A stretch of DNA of 64,000 nucleotides, taken from NCBI RefSeq assembly GCF_001411475.1, contig NZ_LLWH01000001.1, positions 62,001 through 126,000 of the forward strand, in the 5' to 3' direction. The DNA is from Pseudomonas endophytica. GTDB lineage: Bacteria; Pseudomonadota; Gammaproteobacteria; Pseudomonadales; Pseudomonadaceae. Below are positions 38,381-47,599 of the stretch, piece by piece. The notes below the pieces were generated by a model. That model was not told where the DNA came from, searched no databases, and saw only the letters and a list, made by a program, of their open reading frames with translations. Numbering within the stretch: the first letter of the stretch is position 1; each line of letters begins with the position of its first letter. Made by a program: the position numbers and the translations under genes.

Positions 38381-39144
38381 GCCGCGAGATACTGAACGTT
38401 AGCGGCCTGAGCATGCGCTTTGGCGGCTTGTTGGCGGTGAACGGCGTAGCCCTGACCGTGCAGGAAAAACAAGTTGTATCCATGATCGGGCCTAACGGCG
38501 CCGGTAAAACCACCGTGTTCAACTGCCTCACAGGGTTCTACAAACCGTCTGCGGGCACCATTCTGCTGGACGGCGAGCCGATTCAAGGGCTAACAGGTCA
38601 TGAAATCGCCCGTAAAGGCGTGGTGCGTACGTTCCAGAACGTTCGCCTGTTCAAGGACATGACGGCCGTTGAGAACCTGTTAATCGCTCAGCATCGCCAT
38701 CTCAACACCAACTTCCTTGCGGGTTTGTTTAAGACCCCGGCGTTCCGTAAAAGCGAACAAGAGGCCATGGACTTTGCCGCGTACTGGCTGGACAAGGTCA
38801 ATCTGACCGAGTTTGCCAACCGCCCTGCGGGTACGCTGGCCTATGGGCAGCAACGACGTTTGGAAATCGCTCGCTGCATGATGACGCGCCCGCGTCTTCT
38901 CATGCTTGACGAGCCTGCGGCGGGCCTCAACCCTAAAGAAACCGAAGACCTCAAAATGCTGATCAGCGTTTTGCGCAACGAGCACAACGTCACGGTGTTG
39001 CTGATTGAACACGACATGAAATTGGTCATGAGCATTTCCGACCATATCGTGGTGATCAATCAGGGCACACCTTTGGCCGATGGGACGCCGGAGCAAATCC
39101 GCGATAACCCTGACGTGATCAAAGCCTATCTGGGGGAAGCGTAA
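38377..39144 (+). CDS. braF: Branched-chain amino-acid ABC transporter, ATPase (LivG type)
   Basis: A 255-residue ATPase. Walker A is GPNGAGKTT (about residues 37-45), the signature is the degenerate [15 protein letters not shown], Walker B is [12 protein letters not shown], and the switch histidine is in LIEHDMK. AYGQQR in place of LSGGQ is normal for LivG. It lies directly before braG with no spacer (TAA then ATG). Confidence 0.96.
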   Translation: MSREILNVSGLSMRFGGLLAVNGVALTVQEKQVVSMIGPNGAGKTTVFNCLTGFYKPSAGTILLDGEPIQGLTGHEIARKGVVRTFQNVRLFKDMTAVENLLIAQHRHLNTNFLAGLFKTPAFRKSEQEAMDFAAYWLDKVNLTEFANRPAGTLAYGQQRRLEIARCMMTRPRLLMLDEPAAGLNPKETEDLKMLISVLRNEHNVTVLLIEHDMKLVMSISDHIVVINQGTPLADGTPEQIRDNPDVIKAYLGEA

Positions 39145-39846
39145 ATGCTGCAATTTGAAAACGTTTCGACCTTCTACGGCAAGATCCAAGCGCTGCACGG
39201 CGTTAACGTCGAAGTACGCCAGGGCGAAATTGTGACGTTGATCGGCGCCAACGGTGCAGGCAAATCGACGCTGATGATGACCCTATGTGGTGCACCACAA
39301 GCGCAAAGCGGCAGTATCCGCTACATGGGCGAAGAGCTGGTGGGGTTGAGCTCAGCGCAAATCATGCGCAAAAGCATCGCGGTTGTGCCTGAAGGACGTC
39401 GAGTATTTGCTCGTCTAACCGTGGAAGAGAACCTCGCCATGGGCGGTTTCTTCACTGAAAAGCACGATTATCAGGAGCAAATGGACAAGGTGTTACACCT
39501 GTTTCCGCGCCTGAAAGAGCGATTCAGCCAACGCGGCGGCACCATGTCGGGTGGCGAACAGCAGATGCTTGCCATTGGTCGAGCGCTGATGAGCAAACCC
39601 AAGTTGTTGTTGCTCGATGAGCCTTCCTTGGGGTTGGCACCCATCATCATTCAGCAGATTTTCGACATCATCGAACAGCTGCGTGATGAGGGCGTGACGG
39701 TGTTTCTGGTGGAGCAAAACGCCAACCAAGCGCTGAAAATTGCTGACCGCGCCTACGTGTTAGAAAACGGCCGCGTGGTGATGCAGGGCACTGGTGAGCA
39801 GTTGCTCAGCGATCCAAAAGTGCGTGACGCGTATCTGGGCGGTTAA
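39145..39846 (+). CDS. braG: Branched-chain amino-acid ABC transporter, ATPase (LivF type)
   Basis: A 233-residue ATPase. Walker A GANGAGKST (about 38-46), signature TMSGGEQQMLAIGRAL, Walker B LLLLDEPSLGLAP, and the switch region LVEQNANQAL with glutamine in place of histidine, as is usual for LivF. It is the last gene of the bra operon and is followed by a strong terminator. Confidence 0.96.
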   Translation: MLQFENVSTFYGKIQALHGVNVEVRQGEIVTLIGANGAGKSTLMMTLCGAPQAQSGSIRYMGEELVGLSSAQIMRKSIAVVPEGRRVFARLTVEENLAMGGFFTEKHDYQEQMDKVLHLFPRLKERFSQRGGTMSGGEQQMLAIGRALMSKPKLLLLDEPSLGLAPIIIQQIFDIIEQLRDEGVTVFLVEQNANQALKIADRAYVLENGRVVMQGTGEQLLSDPKVRDAYLGG

Positions 39847-39861
39847 TTCTGCCTATGACCT

Positions 39862-39886
39862 AAACGGCCCTTCGGGGCCGTTTTTT
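39862..39886 (+). terminator. Intrinsic terminator of the bra operon
   Basis: AAACGGCCC (39862-39870) and GGGCCGTTT (39875-39883) form a perfect stem closed by a TTCG tetraloop and followed by TTT, 16 bases past the braG stop. Confidence 0.92.
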
Positions 39887-39897
39887 GTGGGCGCAGG

Positions 39898-40794
39898 TCA
39901 AACGGCGCCACTGCGTTGAAACCACTGCACAAGATAGTCCGCCAGCACTTGGGTGCGCTTGGGCAAGCCGCCTTCATAAGGGTGTACCAAGTACATCGGG
40001 TGGCTGCGCGTCTGATATGCACCGAGTATCTGGCGCAAATGCCCGTCCGCCAATTCAGCATGGAGCATGTAAGACGGTAAGCGTGCGATCCCCGCGCCGA
40101 TCACTGCTGCTTTTTTCAGCAGGCTGTAATGATTACTGGCAAAAGGCCCGGAAACCCGTACCCGATGCAATTCATGTTGCTGGTGATACTGCCATTCTTC
40201 ACGGCCACTGTAGTGGCTGTTGAGTAGGCAGCGATGCTCTGCCAGTTGCACAGGGCTTGTCGGCTCGCCGAACTGCTCTAGGTACGCGGGGCTGGCGCAG
40301 GTCACTTCATGCCAGTTCAGCACCGACTTGGCCACTAACCGCTCATCACTGCTGACCTGCGAGCGAATGGCCAAATCAAACCCCTCTCGAGCCAAATCTC
40401 GGTAGCTGTTATTGAGCTCCAGCTCGATTTGTATCAAGGGGTAGTCGTGAGAAAACTCCAGCAGCAACGCGTCGAAAAAGGTTTCTCCTAACGACACAGG
40501 CACTGTCAGCCGTACCGGCCCAGCCATGTCGTCTTTAAGCCGTGCCAATGCCTGACGCGCCCGTTCCACTTGTACAACCAACGCCTGTGCTTGCGGCAGT
40601 AACGCCGCCCCCGCAGCCGTCAGGCTCAATCGTCGAGTGGTGCGATGCAGCAGGATCACTGAAAACCTGGCCTCCAACTGACTGATACGCTTGGACAACT
40701 GCCCTTTGCTACAACCCAACTGCTGGGCGGCCAAGGTAAAGCTACCCGCGTTAATCAACACCGCAAACGCCGCCAGGTCATCCATCTCACTCAT
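39898..40794 (-). CDS. LysR-family transcriptional regulator
   Basis: A 298-residue regulator; I chose MSEMDDLAAFAVLINAGSFT at 40794, since the family starts there. The winged helix (FTLAAQQLGCSKGQLSKRIS, about residues 19-38) is followed by a CrgA-type effector domain (VRLTVPVSLGETFFDALLLE, FDLAIRSQVSSDERLVAKSV). KGQLSKRI in the recognition helix departs from the usual PSAVSRAI. It diverges from the SDR gene 105 bases away, which is its most likely target. Confidence 0.85.
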   Translation of the reverse strand: MSEMDDLAAFAVLINAGSFTLAAQQLGCSKGQLSKRISQLEARFSVILLHRTTRRLSLTAAGAALLPQAQALVVQVERARQALARLKDDMAGPVRLTVPVSLGETFFDALLLEFSHDYPLIQIELELNNSYRDLAREGFDLAIRSQVSSDERLVAKSVLNWHEVTCASPAYLEQFGEPTSPVQLAEHRCLLNSHYSGREEWQYHQQHELHRVRVSGPFASNHYSLLKKAAVIGAGIARLPSYMLHAELADGHLRQILGAYQTRSHPMYLVHPYEGGLPKRTQVLADYLVQWFQRSGAV

Positions 40795-40898
40795 GGATTG
40801 TTTCCATATGAAAACCAAAGGTTGCCTATTAGTGCGCTTATCGCATCCAAAAACCAATACTAGACTGAGCCCACACCTCTTAACGAAAGGGCTTTCTG

Positions 40899-41498
40899 AT
40901 GAAGATTCTATTGATTGGCGCTAACGGCACTGTTGGTTCTGCTATTGATCGCGAGCTATCAGCGCGCCACGAGGTCGTGCGTATTGGACGAAACAGCGGC
41001 GACTTGCACGTCGACATCAGCGACAGTGCATCAATTCGTTCGCTGTTTGAACAAACCGGACGCTTCGACGCACTGATTTGCGCAGCAGGCAACGTCAAGT
41101 TCGTGCCGCTGAATGAGATGAACGAAAGCGACTTCGCCTTGGGTTTACAGGACAAGCTGATGGGTCAGGTCAACTTATTGCTGATCGGACGCGAGTACGC
41201 CAACGACGGCGCATCATTTACGTTCACCAGCGGGATCATCAACCGCGAGCCGATTCGCACCGGTAGCTCGGCAGCACTGGTCAATGCGGCAATTGACGGC
41301 TTTGTCCGAGCGGCGGCTATTGAACTGCCACGCGGGTTGCGGGTGAACTCCGTCAGCCCGACCGTGCTAAAGGAAGCCATGGACAAGTACGCGCCGTATT
41401 TTCGCGGGTTCAAACCTGTGGCAGCTGCGGATGTCGCGCTGGCTTTCGCCAAAAGCGTCGAAGGCTTACAAACCGGGCAAACCTATCAGGTGGGGTAA
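40899..41498 (+). CDS. Short-chain dehydrogenase-like protein, atypical
   Basis: A 199-residue Rossmann-fold protein. The nucleotide-binding loop GANGTVGSA (residues 7-15) and the NAG-like segment CAAGNVKFVPL are clear. The usual catalytic Tyr-x-x-x-Lys is absent: after the SGIINREPIRTGSS strand the position of Y-x-x-x-K reads AALVN. I recall this variant as a conserved small SDR group, often next to a LysR gene. Reductase activity is therefore uncertain; a binding or regulatory role is possible. Confidence 0.8.
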   Translation: MKILLIGANGTVGSAIDRELSARHEVVRIGRNSGDLHVDISDSASIRSLFEQTGRFDALICAAGNVKFVPLNEMNESDFALGLQDKLMGQVNLLLIGREYANDGASFTFTSGIINREPIRTGSSAALVNAAIDGFVRAAAIELPRGLRVNSVSPTVLKEAMDKYAPYFRGFKPVAAADVALAFAKSVEGLQTGQTYQVG

Positions 41499-41510
41499 CG
41501 TTGTCCAGAT

Positions 41511-41582
41511 GCTGCGCTATAGCGCAGCAAACGGGCATGGCTGAAGTTAGATGCCTTTGAGGCGACCTGAAGATCGCAGCCT
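41511..41582. repeat. Palindrome and REP fragment behind the SDR gene
   Basis: GCTGCGCTATAGCGCAGC (41511-41528) is an 18-base perfect palindrome that may end transcription; it lacks a T-run. AGATCGCAGCCT (41571-41582) matches one arm of the REP elements at 31477 and 50174 and is probably a decayed copy. Confidence 0.45.
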
Positions 41583-41675
41583 GAGTCAGCGCCTGCACTT
41601 AGCCGTGAAACCCCTCCCCCTTGTGATGCGCGCTGAGCCTAAGTAACGTGGCGGCATTAGTCAGGAGTCCGAAGA

Positions 41676-42347
41676 ATGCGTGCTGCCCGTTCATTAGTTT
41701 TAGTCACTCTGTTACCCGTATTTGCAGGCTGCCAACTGTTAAGCAGCAAACCTGTTGATTCAACCGCCGGTCTAACACGCTTACAAGGTGAGTTGGTTTC
41801 AGACAGCGGTAAGCTGATTTTTCAACCGTGCGTCGGGCAACAGCGCTACGTCATCAGCGACAGCGCCACTACCACACTCGTGCAAGACGCAACGGACATG
41901 CCGAACACGCCAGGCAAGCTGTTCGCCGATATTCGCGGTCGCTTCGTCAGCGCCAAAAGCGCCGATGCAGAGGGCGAAGTCACTGTGCAGCAACTGTATC
42001 GCCTCGAACGCAACAGTACTGCCTGTAAAGATCCAAACTTCAAACTTCAAACCGTTCACGCCAGCGGCAATGGCCCTGCGTGGGAAGTACAGGCCGGGGG
42101 CAAAGGCTTAATCTTAGAGCGTGAAGGCCAGCCGAATCTGGCGTTGCCTTACGTTGAAGAACAAGCGGGTGATGGGCGCTTCTCTCTGTCCACTGAAGCC
42201 AATAATCAACGCATTGAACTATGGGTCGCGCCGCAACGTTGCACCGACAGCGCCAATGGCAGCGTGCAACATCTGGTGGCTGAGCTTCGGGTTAACGGTC
42301 AAGTTCAACGCGGTTGTGGCTATTTCGGTGGCGCACGCAACGACTAA
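41676..42347 (+). CDS. Predicted lipoprotein, COG3650-like
   Basis: A 223-residue protein with a lipoprotein signal (MRAARSLVLVTLLPVFAGC, Cys19). The mature part has two similar beta-rich halves: LQGELVSDSGKLIFQPCVGQ, and later a segment ending RVNGQVQRGCGYFG. This C-terminal GCGYFGGARN pattern resembles the COG3650 family. Four cysteines other than the lipid one could form disulfides. The function is unknown. GTCAGGAGT gives a good ribosome-binding site. Confidence 0.7.
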   Translation: MRAARSLVLVTLLPVFAGCQLLSSKPVDSTAGLTRLQGELVSDSGKLIFQPCVGQQRYVISDSATTTLVQDATDMPNTPGKLFADIRGRFVSAKSADAEGEVTVQQLYRLERNSTACKDPNFKLQTVHASGNGPAWEVQAGGKGLILEREGQPNLALPYVEEQAGDGRFSLSTEANNQRIELWVAPQRCTDSANGSVQHLVAELRVNGQVQRGCGYFGGARND

Positions 42348-42465
42348 TCGACAACTGTCACGAGAGTTTGCCGTTTTAGCCTGCCCCCAGTGAAGGAAGC
42401 CGCTTATAATCCCCGGTTCGCATAAGGCTGCCGGGGTTTACCTGGCCCCGAAACTGGACTCAGTC

Positions 42466-44076
42466 ATGTTACGAATCACCGAACTCAAGTTGCCAATCGA
42501 CCATCCCGAAGAAGACCTGCGCACTGCCATCGTGCAGCGTTTGGGCATCGCCACTGATGATCTGCTCGATTTCACCTTGTTTAAGCGCAGCTACGATGCG
42601 CGCAAAAAAACCTCTGAATTGTGCTTTATCTACACCATCGACTTAGAGGTGCGAGATGAAGCCGCGCTGCTGCATAAATTCGTCGAGGACCGTAACGTCA
42701 ATCCGGCTCCGGATGTCAGTTACAAGGTGGTTGGGCAAGCCCCACAAGAGTTGAGTGAGCGCCCGATTGTAGTAGGCTTTGGCCCCTGCGGGATTTTCGC
42801 CGGTCTGCTGCTGGCACAAATGGGCTTCAAGCCGATCATCCTGGAGCGCGGCACTGAGGTGCGTCAGCGCACCAAAGATACTTGGGGCCTATGGCGTAAA
42901 AATGTCCTGAACCCTGAGTCCAACGTACAGTTTGGCGAGGGCGGCGCAGGCACGTTCTCCGACGGTAAGCTTTACAGCCAAATCAAAGATCCGAAGCACC
43001 ACGGCCGCAAAGTGCTGCATGAGTTTGTCAAAGCCGGCGCTCCCGAAGAGATCCTATACGTTAGCAAGCCGCATATCGGTACGTTCCGCTTGACCGGCGT
43101 CGTTGAAAACATGCGCCAGCAAATTATTGCGCTGGGTGGCGAAGTGCGCTTTCAACAGCGCGTCACTGACGTGGTGATTGAAGACGGGCAATTGACCGGC
43201 GTCGTGCTGGCTGATGGCGAGCAACTGAAGGCCCGCCACGTGATCATGGCGCTGGGCCACAGCGCCCGCGACACCTTCCGCATGCTGCATGAGCGCGGCG
43301 TGTACATGGAAGCTAAGCCATTCTCGGTCGGCTTTCGCATCGAGCATCCACAGTCGTTGATCGACAGCGCGCGCTTGGGCAAATACGCCGGTCACCCGAA
43401 ACTGGGCGCTGCCGACTACAAGCTGGTGCACCACGCTAAAAACGGTCGCTCGGTGTACAGCTTCTGCATGTGCCCTGGCGGTACTGTTGTGGCCGCAACC
43501 AGCGAGCCTGGCCGCGTAGTCACCAACGGTATGAGCCAATACTCGCGTAACGAACGTAATGCCAACTCCGGGATTGTGGTCGGCATCACTCCAGAAGACT
43601 ACCCGGGCGGACCTTTGGCCGGTATCGAGTTGCAAGAACGCCTCGAAGCTCACGCCTATGTGCTAGGTGGCAGTAACTATGAAGCGCCCGCGCAGTTAGT
43701 AGGTGATTTCATTGCAGGTAAGCCGTCAACAACACTAGGCAGCGTCGAGCCGTCCTACAAGCCGGGGATTTCTCTGGGTGATTTGGCGCTTGCCCTGCCC
43801 GCCTATGCCATTGAAGCCATCCGCGAAGCATTGCCAGCGTTCGAAAAACAGATTCGCGGTTTCTCGATGCACGACGCAGTACTGACCGGGATCGAAACCC
43901 GCACCTCGTCACCGCTGCGCATCACCCGTGACGCGTCCATGCAAAGCCTTAATGTCAAAGGCCTGTTCCCGGCAGGTGAAGGCGCTGGCTATGCCGGAGG
44001 TATCATGTCCGCCGGTGTTGACGGCATCCGCATCGCCGAAGCTGTGGCACGTGACATCCTCGGTATCGAGGCGTAA
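42466..44076 (+). CDS. FAD-dependent dehydrogenase-like protein (COG2509 family)
   Basis: A 536-residue cytosolic flavoprotein. The first 95 residues form a small domain seen in this family (LRTAIVQRLGIATDDLLDF). Then comes the FAD-binding loop VGFGPCGIFAGLLLAQMG (about residues 102-119), the NVQFGEGGAGTFSDGKL block, and the C-terminal FAD contact GLFPAGEGAGYAGGIMSAGVDG. Substrate is not known for the family. It is monocistronic. Confidence 0.85.
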   Translation: MLRITELKLPIDHPEEDLRTAIVQRLGIATDDLLDFTLFKRSYDARKKTSELCFIYTIDLEVRDEAALLHKFVEDRNVNPAPDVSYKVVGQAPQELSERPIVVGFGPCGIFAGLLLAQMGFKPIILERGTEVRQRTKDTWGLWRKNVLNPESNVQFGEGGAGTFSDGKLYSQIKDPKHHGRKVLHEFVKAGAPEEILYVSKPHIGTFRLTGVVENMRQQIIALGGEVRFQQRVTDVVIEDGQLTGVVLADGEQLKARHVIMALGHSARDTFRMLHERGVYMEAKPFSVGFRIEHPQSLIDSARLGKYAGHPKLGAADYKLVHHAKNGRSVYSFCMCPGGTVVAATSEPGRVVTNGMSQYSRNERNANSGIVVGITPEDYPGGPLAGIELQERLEAHAYVLGGSNYEAPAQLVGDFIAGKPSTTLGSVEPSYKPGISLGDLALALPAYAIEAIREALPAFEKQIRGFSMHDAVLTGIETRTSSPLRITRDASMQSLNVKGLFPAGEGAGYAGGIMSAGVDGIRIAEAVARDILGIEA

Positions 44077-44288
44077 CCCGCCTCTAAACGCTAATAAAGT
44101 GCCTCGCCTTCTGTTGAAGATCGCGAGGCAACCTCACTCAAACACGACCTTTCCTACGTCTTATGTAGCTAATTTCAGACTTAATTAGTTACAGAGCTGA
44201 CAGCCTCGAAGACGCCGTGGGATCGAGCCATTACTTATAACGAAAAAGAATATAGTTTTTGTTTTAACAACTATCCGCACAGGTTAGG
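44077..44288. other. Intergenic region upstream of nhaA
   Basis: Contains a hairpin TGCCTCGC / GCGAGGCA (44100-44130), which may end the FAD-dehydrogenase transcript. An AT-rich stretch (44237-44275) should hold the nhaA promoter. Confidence 0.45.
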
Positions 44289-45506
44289 GTGTCTCACCTA
44301 ATCCCTACTCGTTGGAGAGCCACCTTGCTTCTGCGTAGCACTTTCACTCGTTTCTTTCAGATGGAAGCTGCCAGCGGTCTGCTTTTAATTGCAGCTGCAG
44401 CTCTGGCGTTGATCATCAACAACTCACCGCTTTCTCACTACTACACGGCATTTCTGGATGTGCCGGTAGCTGTGCAGATCGGCGCCCTGCAAATCGCTAA
44501 ACCTTCACTACTGTGGATCAACGACGGCCTAATGGCCTTGTTCTTTCTGCTGATTGGGCTGGAAGTTAAACGCGAATTGCTTGATGGCCACCTCTCTAAA
44601 CCCTCACAAGTTGTTCTACCGGGTGCGGCAGCTATCGGCGGGATGGTGGTTCCAGCGCTCATCTATTGGTTTCTCAACAAAGACTACCCCGACGCGCTCG
44701 ATGGCTGGGCAATCCCGATGGCCACCGACATTGCCTTTGCACTCGGCGTGCTGGCTTTGCTCGGTAAGCGTGTACCGGTTTCGCTCAAACTGTTCCTAAT
44801 GACGTTGGCGATCATCGACGATTTGGGCGCCATTATCGTTATTGCGGTGTTCTACTCCAGTGAGTTGTCGGGTGTTTCGTTGCTGCTAGCAGCGGCGTGC
44901 TTGATCGCGTTGATCGTGATGAACCGAATGGGCGTGATCAAGATTGCACCTTATATGATCATCGGCCTGATCCTCTGGGTCTGTGTACTTAAAAGCGGTG
45001 TGCATGCGACATTGGCCGGCGTGACGTTAGCGTTTTGTATCCCGCTGCGGACCAAAAACTCCGAGCCTTCGCCGTTGCTGACCATTGAACATGCTCTGCA
45101 CCCTTGGGTCGCCTATGGGATTCTGCCGCTGTTTGCCTTTGCCAACGCGGGCGTTTCGCTCACAGGTGTCAACCTGCACAGCTTTACCCATCACGTACCG
45201 ATGGGTATTGCTGCAGGTTTGCTGATAGGCAAAACCGTGGGCGTGTTTGGTCTAACCTGGATCGCTATCAAAACGGGGCTAGCAGCATTGCCTGCAGGCG
45301 CAAACTGGGGCCAGGTATTTGGTGTAGCTATTCTCTGCGGTATCGGCTTCACCATGAGCCTGTTCGTCGGCTCCTTGGCGTTTGTACCTGGCAGCAGTGA
45401 TTACGTGGGTATGGACCGCATGGGGATCTTGACCGGTTCAATCTTGGCAGCCCTGATTGGCTATGCCGTTACAGCCTTCTTCAGTCGTAAACAGGGCGTC
45501 GCGTAA
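44289..45506 (+). CDS. nhaA: Na+/H+ antiporter NhaA
   Basis: A 405-residue inner-membrane antiporter exporting Na+ or Li+ for two protons. The paired ion-binding aspartates stand in [10 protein letters not shown] (Asp177-Asp178), a third conserved aspartate in [12 protein letters not shown] (Asp147), and the pH-sensor/assembly segment in [12 protein letters not shown]. The GTG start at 44289 is followed by [14 protein letters not shown]; the ATG of MEAASG, 24 codons later, is possible but would leave little of helix 1's lead-in. A terminator follows. Confidence 0.95.
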   Translation: MSHLIPTRWRATLLLRSTFTRFFQMEAASGLLLIAAAALALIINNSPLSHYYTAFLDVPVAVQIGALQIAKPSLLWINDGLMALFFLLIGLEVKRELLDGHLSKPSQVVLPGAAAIGGMVVPALIYWFLNKDYPDALDGWAIPMATDIAFALGVLALLGKRVPVSLKLFLMTLAIIDDLGAIIVIAVFYSSELSGVSLLLAAACLIALIVMNRMGVIKIAPYMIIGLILWVCVLKSGVHATLAGVTLAFCIPLRTKNSEPSPLLTIEHALHPWVAYGILPLFAFANAGVSLTGVNLHSFTHHVPMGIAAGLLIGKTVGVFGLTWIAIKTGLAALPAGANWGQVFGVAILCGIGFTMSLFVGSLAFVPGSSDYVGMDRMGILTGSILAALIGYAVTAFFSRKQGVA

Positions 45507-45530
45507 CTCAACTCAAACCCGGATGTTGAT

Positions 45531-45565
45531 AGGGGCAACTCGGGACACCGAGGTTGCCCCTTTCT
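45531..45565 (+). terminator. Probable terminator of nhaA
   Basis: GGGGCAAC and GTTGCCCC pair at the base, TCGG and CCGA at the top with one bulged G; TTTCTC follows. It starts 25 bases past the nhaA stop. Confidence 0.7.
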
Positions 45566-45590
45566 CAGCTTAGTCGACCAAGAGGGATAT

Positions 45591-46190
45591 GTGGACGTGA
45601 AACTTCAGATTGTCCAATACGCGGGCATTAGCGTGATGTTTCCGGCAGCGTTGGTTATCGCTGCATGGCTATGGGCTGCTGCATCTAAAAAAATCGCCTT
45701 ATTGTGGTTAGGTATTCTGTTGTCCGCTTACTTCATCGTGGGCGTAACCAAAATCCTGTTCAAAGGGTGGGGGATTGGCTTGCACGGCTTGGACATAGCG
45801 GTGTTCAGCGGTCACGCAACCAATGCCAGTTTGGTATTCACCGTAATGCTGAGCCTGTTGTGCCAACAGATTCATCCGCGCTTGCGTTGGCCAGCGTTTG
45901 GAGTCGGGGTGTTACTCACTTGGTGGTTAAGCATCGACTACATCGGCCTCACCATTCACCCGCTGCCAGAGGCCATTGCGGGCGCTCTGGTCGGGACTGT
46001 CGCTGCTTGGGTGTTCTTGATGATGCTGAGCCATTACAACGTTGGCAAAATACCCCGCCCGGCACTGGTGATGGGATTGGCTGCGGTGCTGGTGTGCAGT
46101 TTAAGCCCTAAATACTCGGCTGAAAGACTCCTGGATCGCATTGCAATATCGCTGTCAGGTGCAGAACAAGCCTTCAAGCGCTCTTCATAA
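45591..46190 (+). CDS. PAP2-like membrane protein, degenerate motif
   Basis: A 199-residue protein with about six membrane helices, starting at GTG with AGAGGG upstream. It resembles membrane PAP2 phosphatases (lipid phosphatases): FSGHATNASLVF corresponds to the PSGH motif, and SIDYIGLTIHPLPEAIAG to SRx5Hx3D. The first motif (Kx6RP) is not clear; Arg of motif 3 is replaced, and Asp is Glu. Phosphatase activity is therefore uncertain. It is closed by a bidirectional terminator. Confidence 0.65.
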   Translation: MDVKLQIVQYAGISVMFPAALVIAAWLWAAASKKIALLWLGILLSAYFIVGVTKILFKGWGIGLHGLDIAVFSGHATNASLVFTVMLSLLCQQIHPRLRWPAFGVGVLLTWWLSIDYIGLTIHPLPEAIAGALVGTVAAWVFLMMLSHYNVGKIPRPALVMGLAAVLVCSLSPKYSAERLLDRIAISLSGAEQAFKRSS

Positions 46191-46214
46191 TTCTGCTCGT
46201 GCCCAGCCCATAAA

Positions 46215-46248
46215 AAAACCCCGATCAGTTAACACTGATCGGGGTTTT
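46215..46248. terminator. Bidirectional terminator
   Basis: AAAACCCCGATCAGT (46215-46229) and ACTGATCGGGGTTTT (46234-46248) form a 15-base perfect stem with a TAAC loop, between the PAP2-like gene (plus) and the convergent lipoprotein gene (minus). Confidence 0.95.
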
Positions 46249-46268
46249 GTTTGAGCACTGACCTACGT

Positions 46269-46733
46269 TTATTGGGTCACACGGCTCGTGCCATTTACCG
46301 TCATGATGCGTACGCGCTCGCCGGTACGGAACACTTGGTTTGGCTCAACCTGCTGCACATAAGCACGGGTGCTGCCATCGTCTTCACGAACTGTGATTTC
46401 TACACCTTGAGTCTTGGTCAAACCAGACTCAGCAGCCGAACCCAACAGGCCACCGGCAACTGCGCCGATAACTGCCGTGACGATGCTGCCACGACCGCCG
46501 CCGATGGCGCTGCCGCCGACACCGCCGACCACAGCACCTGTAGCGGCGCCGATTGGGGTCTTGGTGCCTTCAATTTGTACAGGGCGCAAAGCAACGATAG
46601 TGCCGGTACGTACGGTTTGAACTTGACGTGCCTCATCCCGCGAGTAGCTGTCACCGGTCAAGCTTGAGGCGCAGCCGCTCAGCAAAATTGTCATGCTCGA
46701 AAAAGCTGCAACTAACAGTACGCTCTTACTCAT
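46269..46733 (-). CDS. Glycine-zipper outer-membrane lipoprotein (SlyB-like)
   Basis: A 154-residue lipoprotein: signal peptide ending TILLSGCASS (Cys21). The middle has the glycine-zipper pattern GAATGAVVGGVGGSAIGGGRG and VIGAVAGGLLGSAAESG, two short membrane-inserting helices, followed by a beta-rich C-terminal domain (GVEITVREDDGSTRAYVQQV). This is the architecture of SlyB/PcpC and of 17-kDa antigens, which stabilise the outer membrane. It is monocistronic. Confidence 0.85.
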   Translation of the reverse strand: MSKSVLLVAAFSSMTILLSGCASSLTGDSYSRDEARQVQTVRTGTIVALRPVQIEGTKTPIGAATGAVVGGVGGSAIGGGRGSIVTAVIGAVAGGLLGSAAESGLTKTQGVEITVREDDGSTRAYVQQVEPNQVFRTGERVRIMTVNGTSRVTQ

Positions 46734-46928
46734 AGGTTCTACTCCAAAAGATCAGGGATTCATTAAACGCTGCAACCGCGGAGCTGTCACCGCACAGTGC
46801 AGATAAAGTGATCTTTATTCAGCGCCTGTACAGACATGTTGTGACGACAGTCCTCTTAAAAAACTTGAAACAAGAGTAGCGCGTAATAGCCGATTTGCCT
46901 CGCACGCCACCGCTGTTTATTACGATGC

Positions 46929-47576
46929 TCAGGGGGCTAGGCGCTCACGGATCCACTCAGCGCCTTCACGGCGATAATTGAGTCGATCATGTAAGCGACT
47001 CGGTCGCCCCTGCCAAAACTCAATGCGCTGTGGCAGCAAACGATAACCGCCCCAATGCTCTGGGCAGTGCGGCTGAGTGTCGCTGAAACGCGCCTCAGTG
47101 GCCTGAAGCAATGCTGTCAGCTCTTCTCGGTCGGCAATCACCTGGCTCTGCGGCGAAGCCCATGCCCCAATCCGACTGCCCAAAGGACGAATCTGATAGT
47201 AAGCGTCAGACTCTGCAGAGGTCACTTTAACCACTTGGCCTTCGATACGTACCTGTCGCTCTAGGGTTGGCCAAAAAAAAGTCATGGCGGCAAAAGGACG
47301 CTCTGCCAATTGCTGACCCTTGGCGCTGGTGTAATTGGTGAAAAAGGTAAAACCTTGCTCATCCAGCCCTTTGAGAAGCAGCACCCGGCAATGTGGACGC
47401 CCTTGGGCATCCACCGTCGCGAGGGTCATGGCATTGGCCTCAACCGGCGGTTGCTCGGTCTTGACCGCATCATTGAACCACTGATGAAACAGGGCGAAGG
47501 GCTCGTCCGGGGCTTGCGCCTCGGCTAGCCCATCACGGGTGTAATCGCGGCGCATATCGGCCAGCGCTTGGGTCAT
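46929..47576 (-). CDS. pdxH: Pyridoxamine 5'-phosphate oxidase
   Basis: A 215-residue FMN enzyme that oxidises pyridoxine/pyridoxamine 5'-phosphate to pyridoxal 5'-phosphate, the last step of vitamin B6 synthesis. The order is standard: [20 protein letters not shown] at the N-terminus, the FMN-binding [19 protein letters not shown] and RQVRIEGQV, and the C-terminal signature [19 protein letters not shown] with the family's catalytic arginine and histidine. It lies 23 bases after the OmpA-like gene. Confidence 0.97.
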   Translation of the reverse strand: MTQALADMRRDYTRDGLAEAQAPDEPFALFHQWFNDAVKTEQPPVEANAMTLATVDAQGRPHCRVLLLKGLDEQGFTFFTNYTSAKGQQLAERPFAAMTFFWPTLERQVRIEGQVVKVTSAESDAYYQIRPLGSRIGAWASPQSQVIADREELTALLQATEARFSDTQPHCPEHWGGYRLLPQRIEFWQGRPSRLHDRLNYRREGAEWIRERLAP

Positions 47577-47599
47577 GGGGCTATCCTTCCCGGAACCAA

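Noticed and set aside
43054..43653. Minus-strand frame of 199 codons within the FAD-dehydrogenase gene
   Set aside because: Composition (Ala, Val, His, Gln) is that of an antisense shadow; no start signals.
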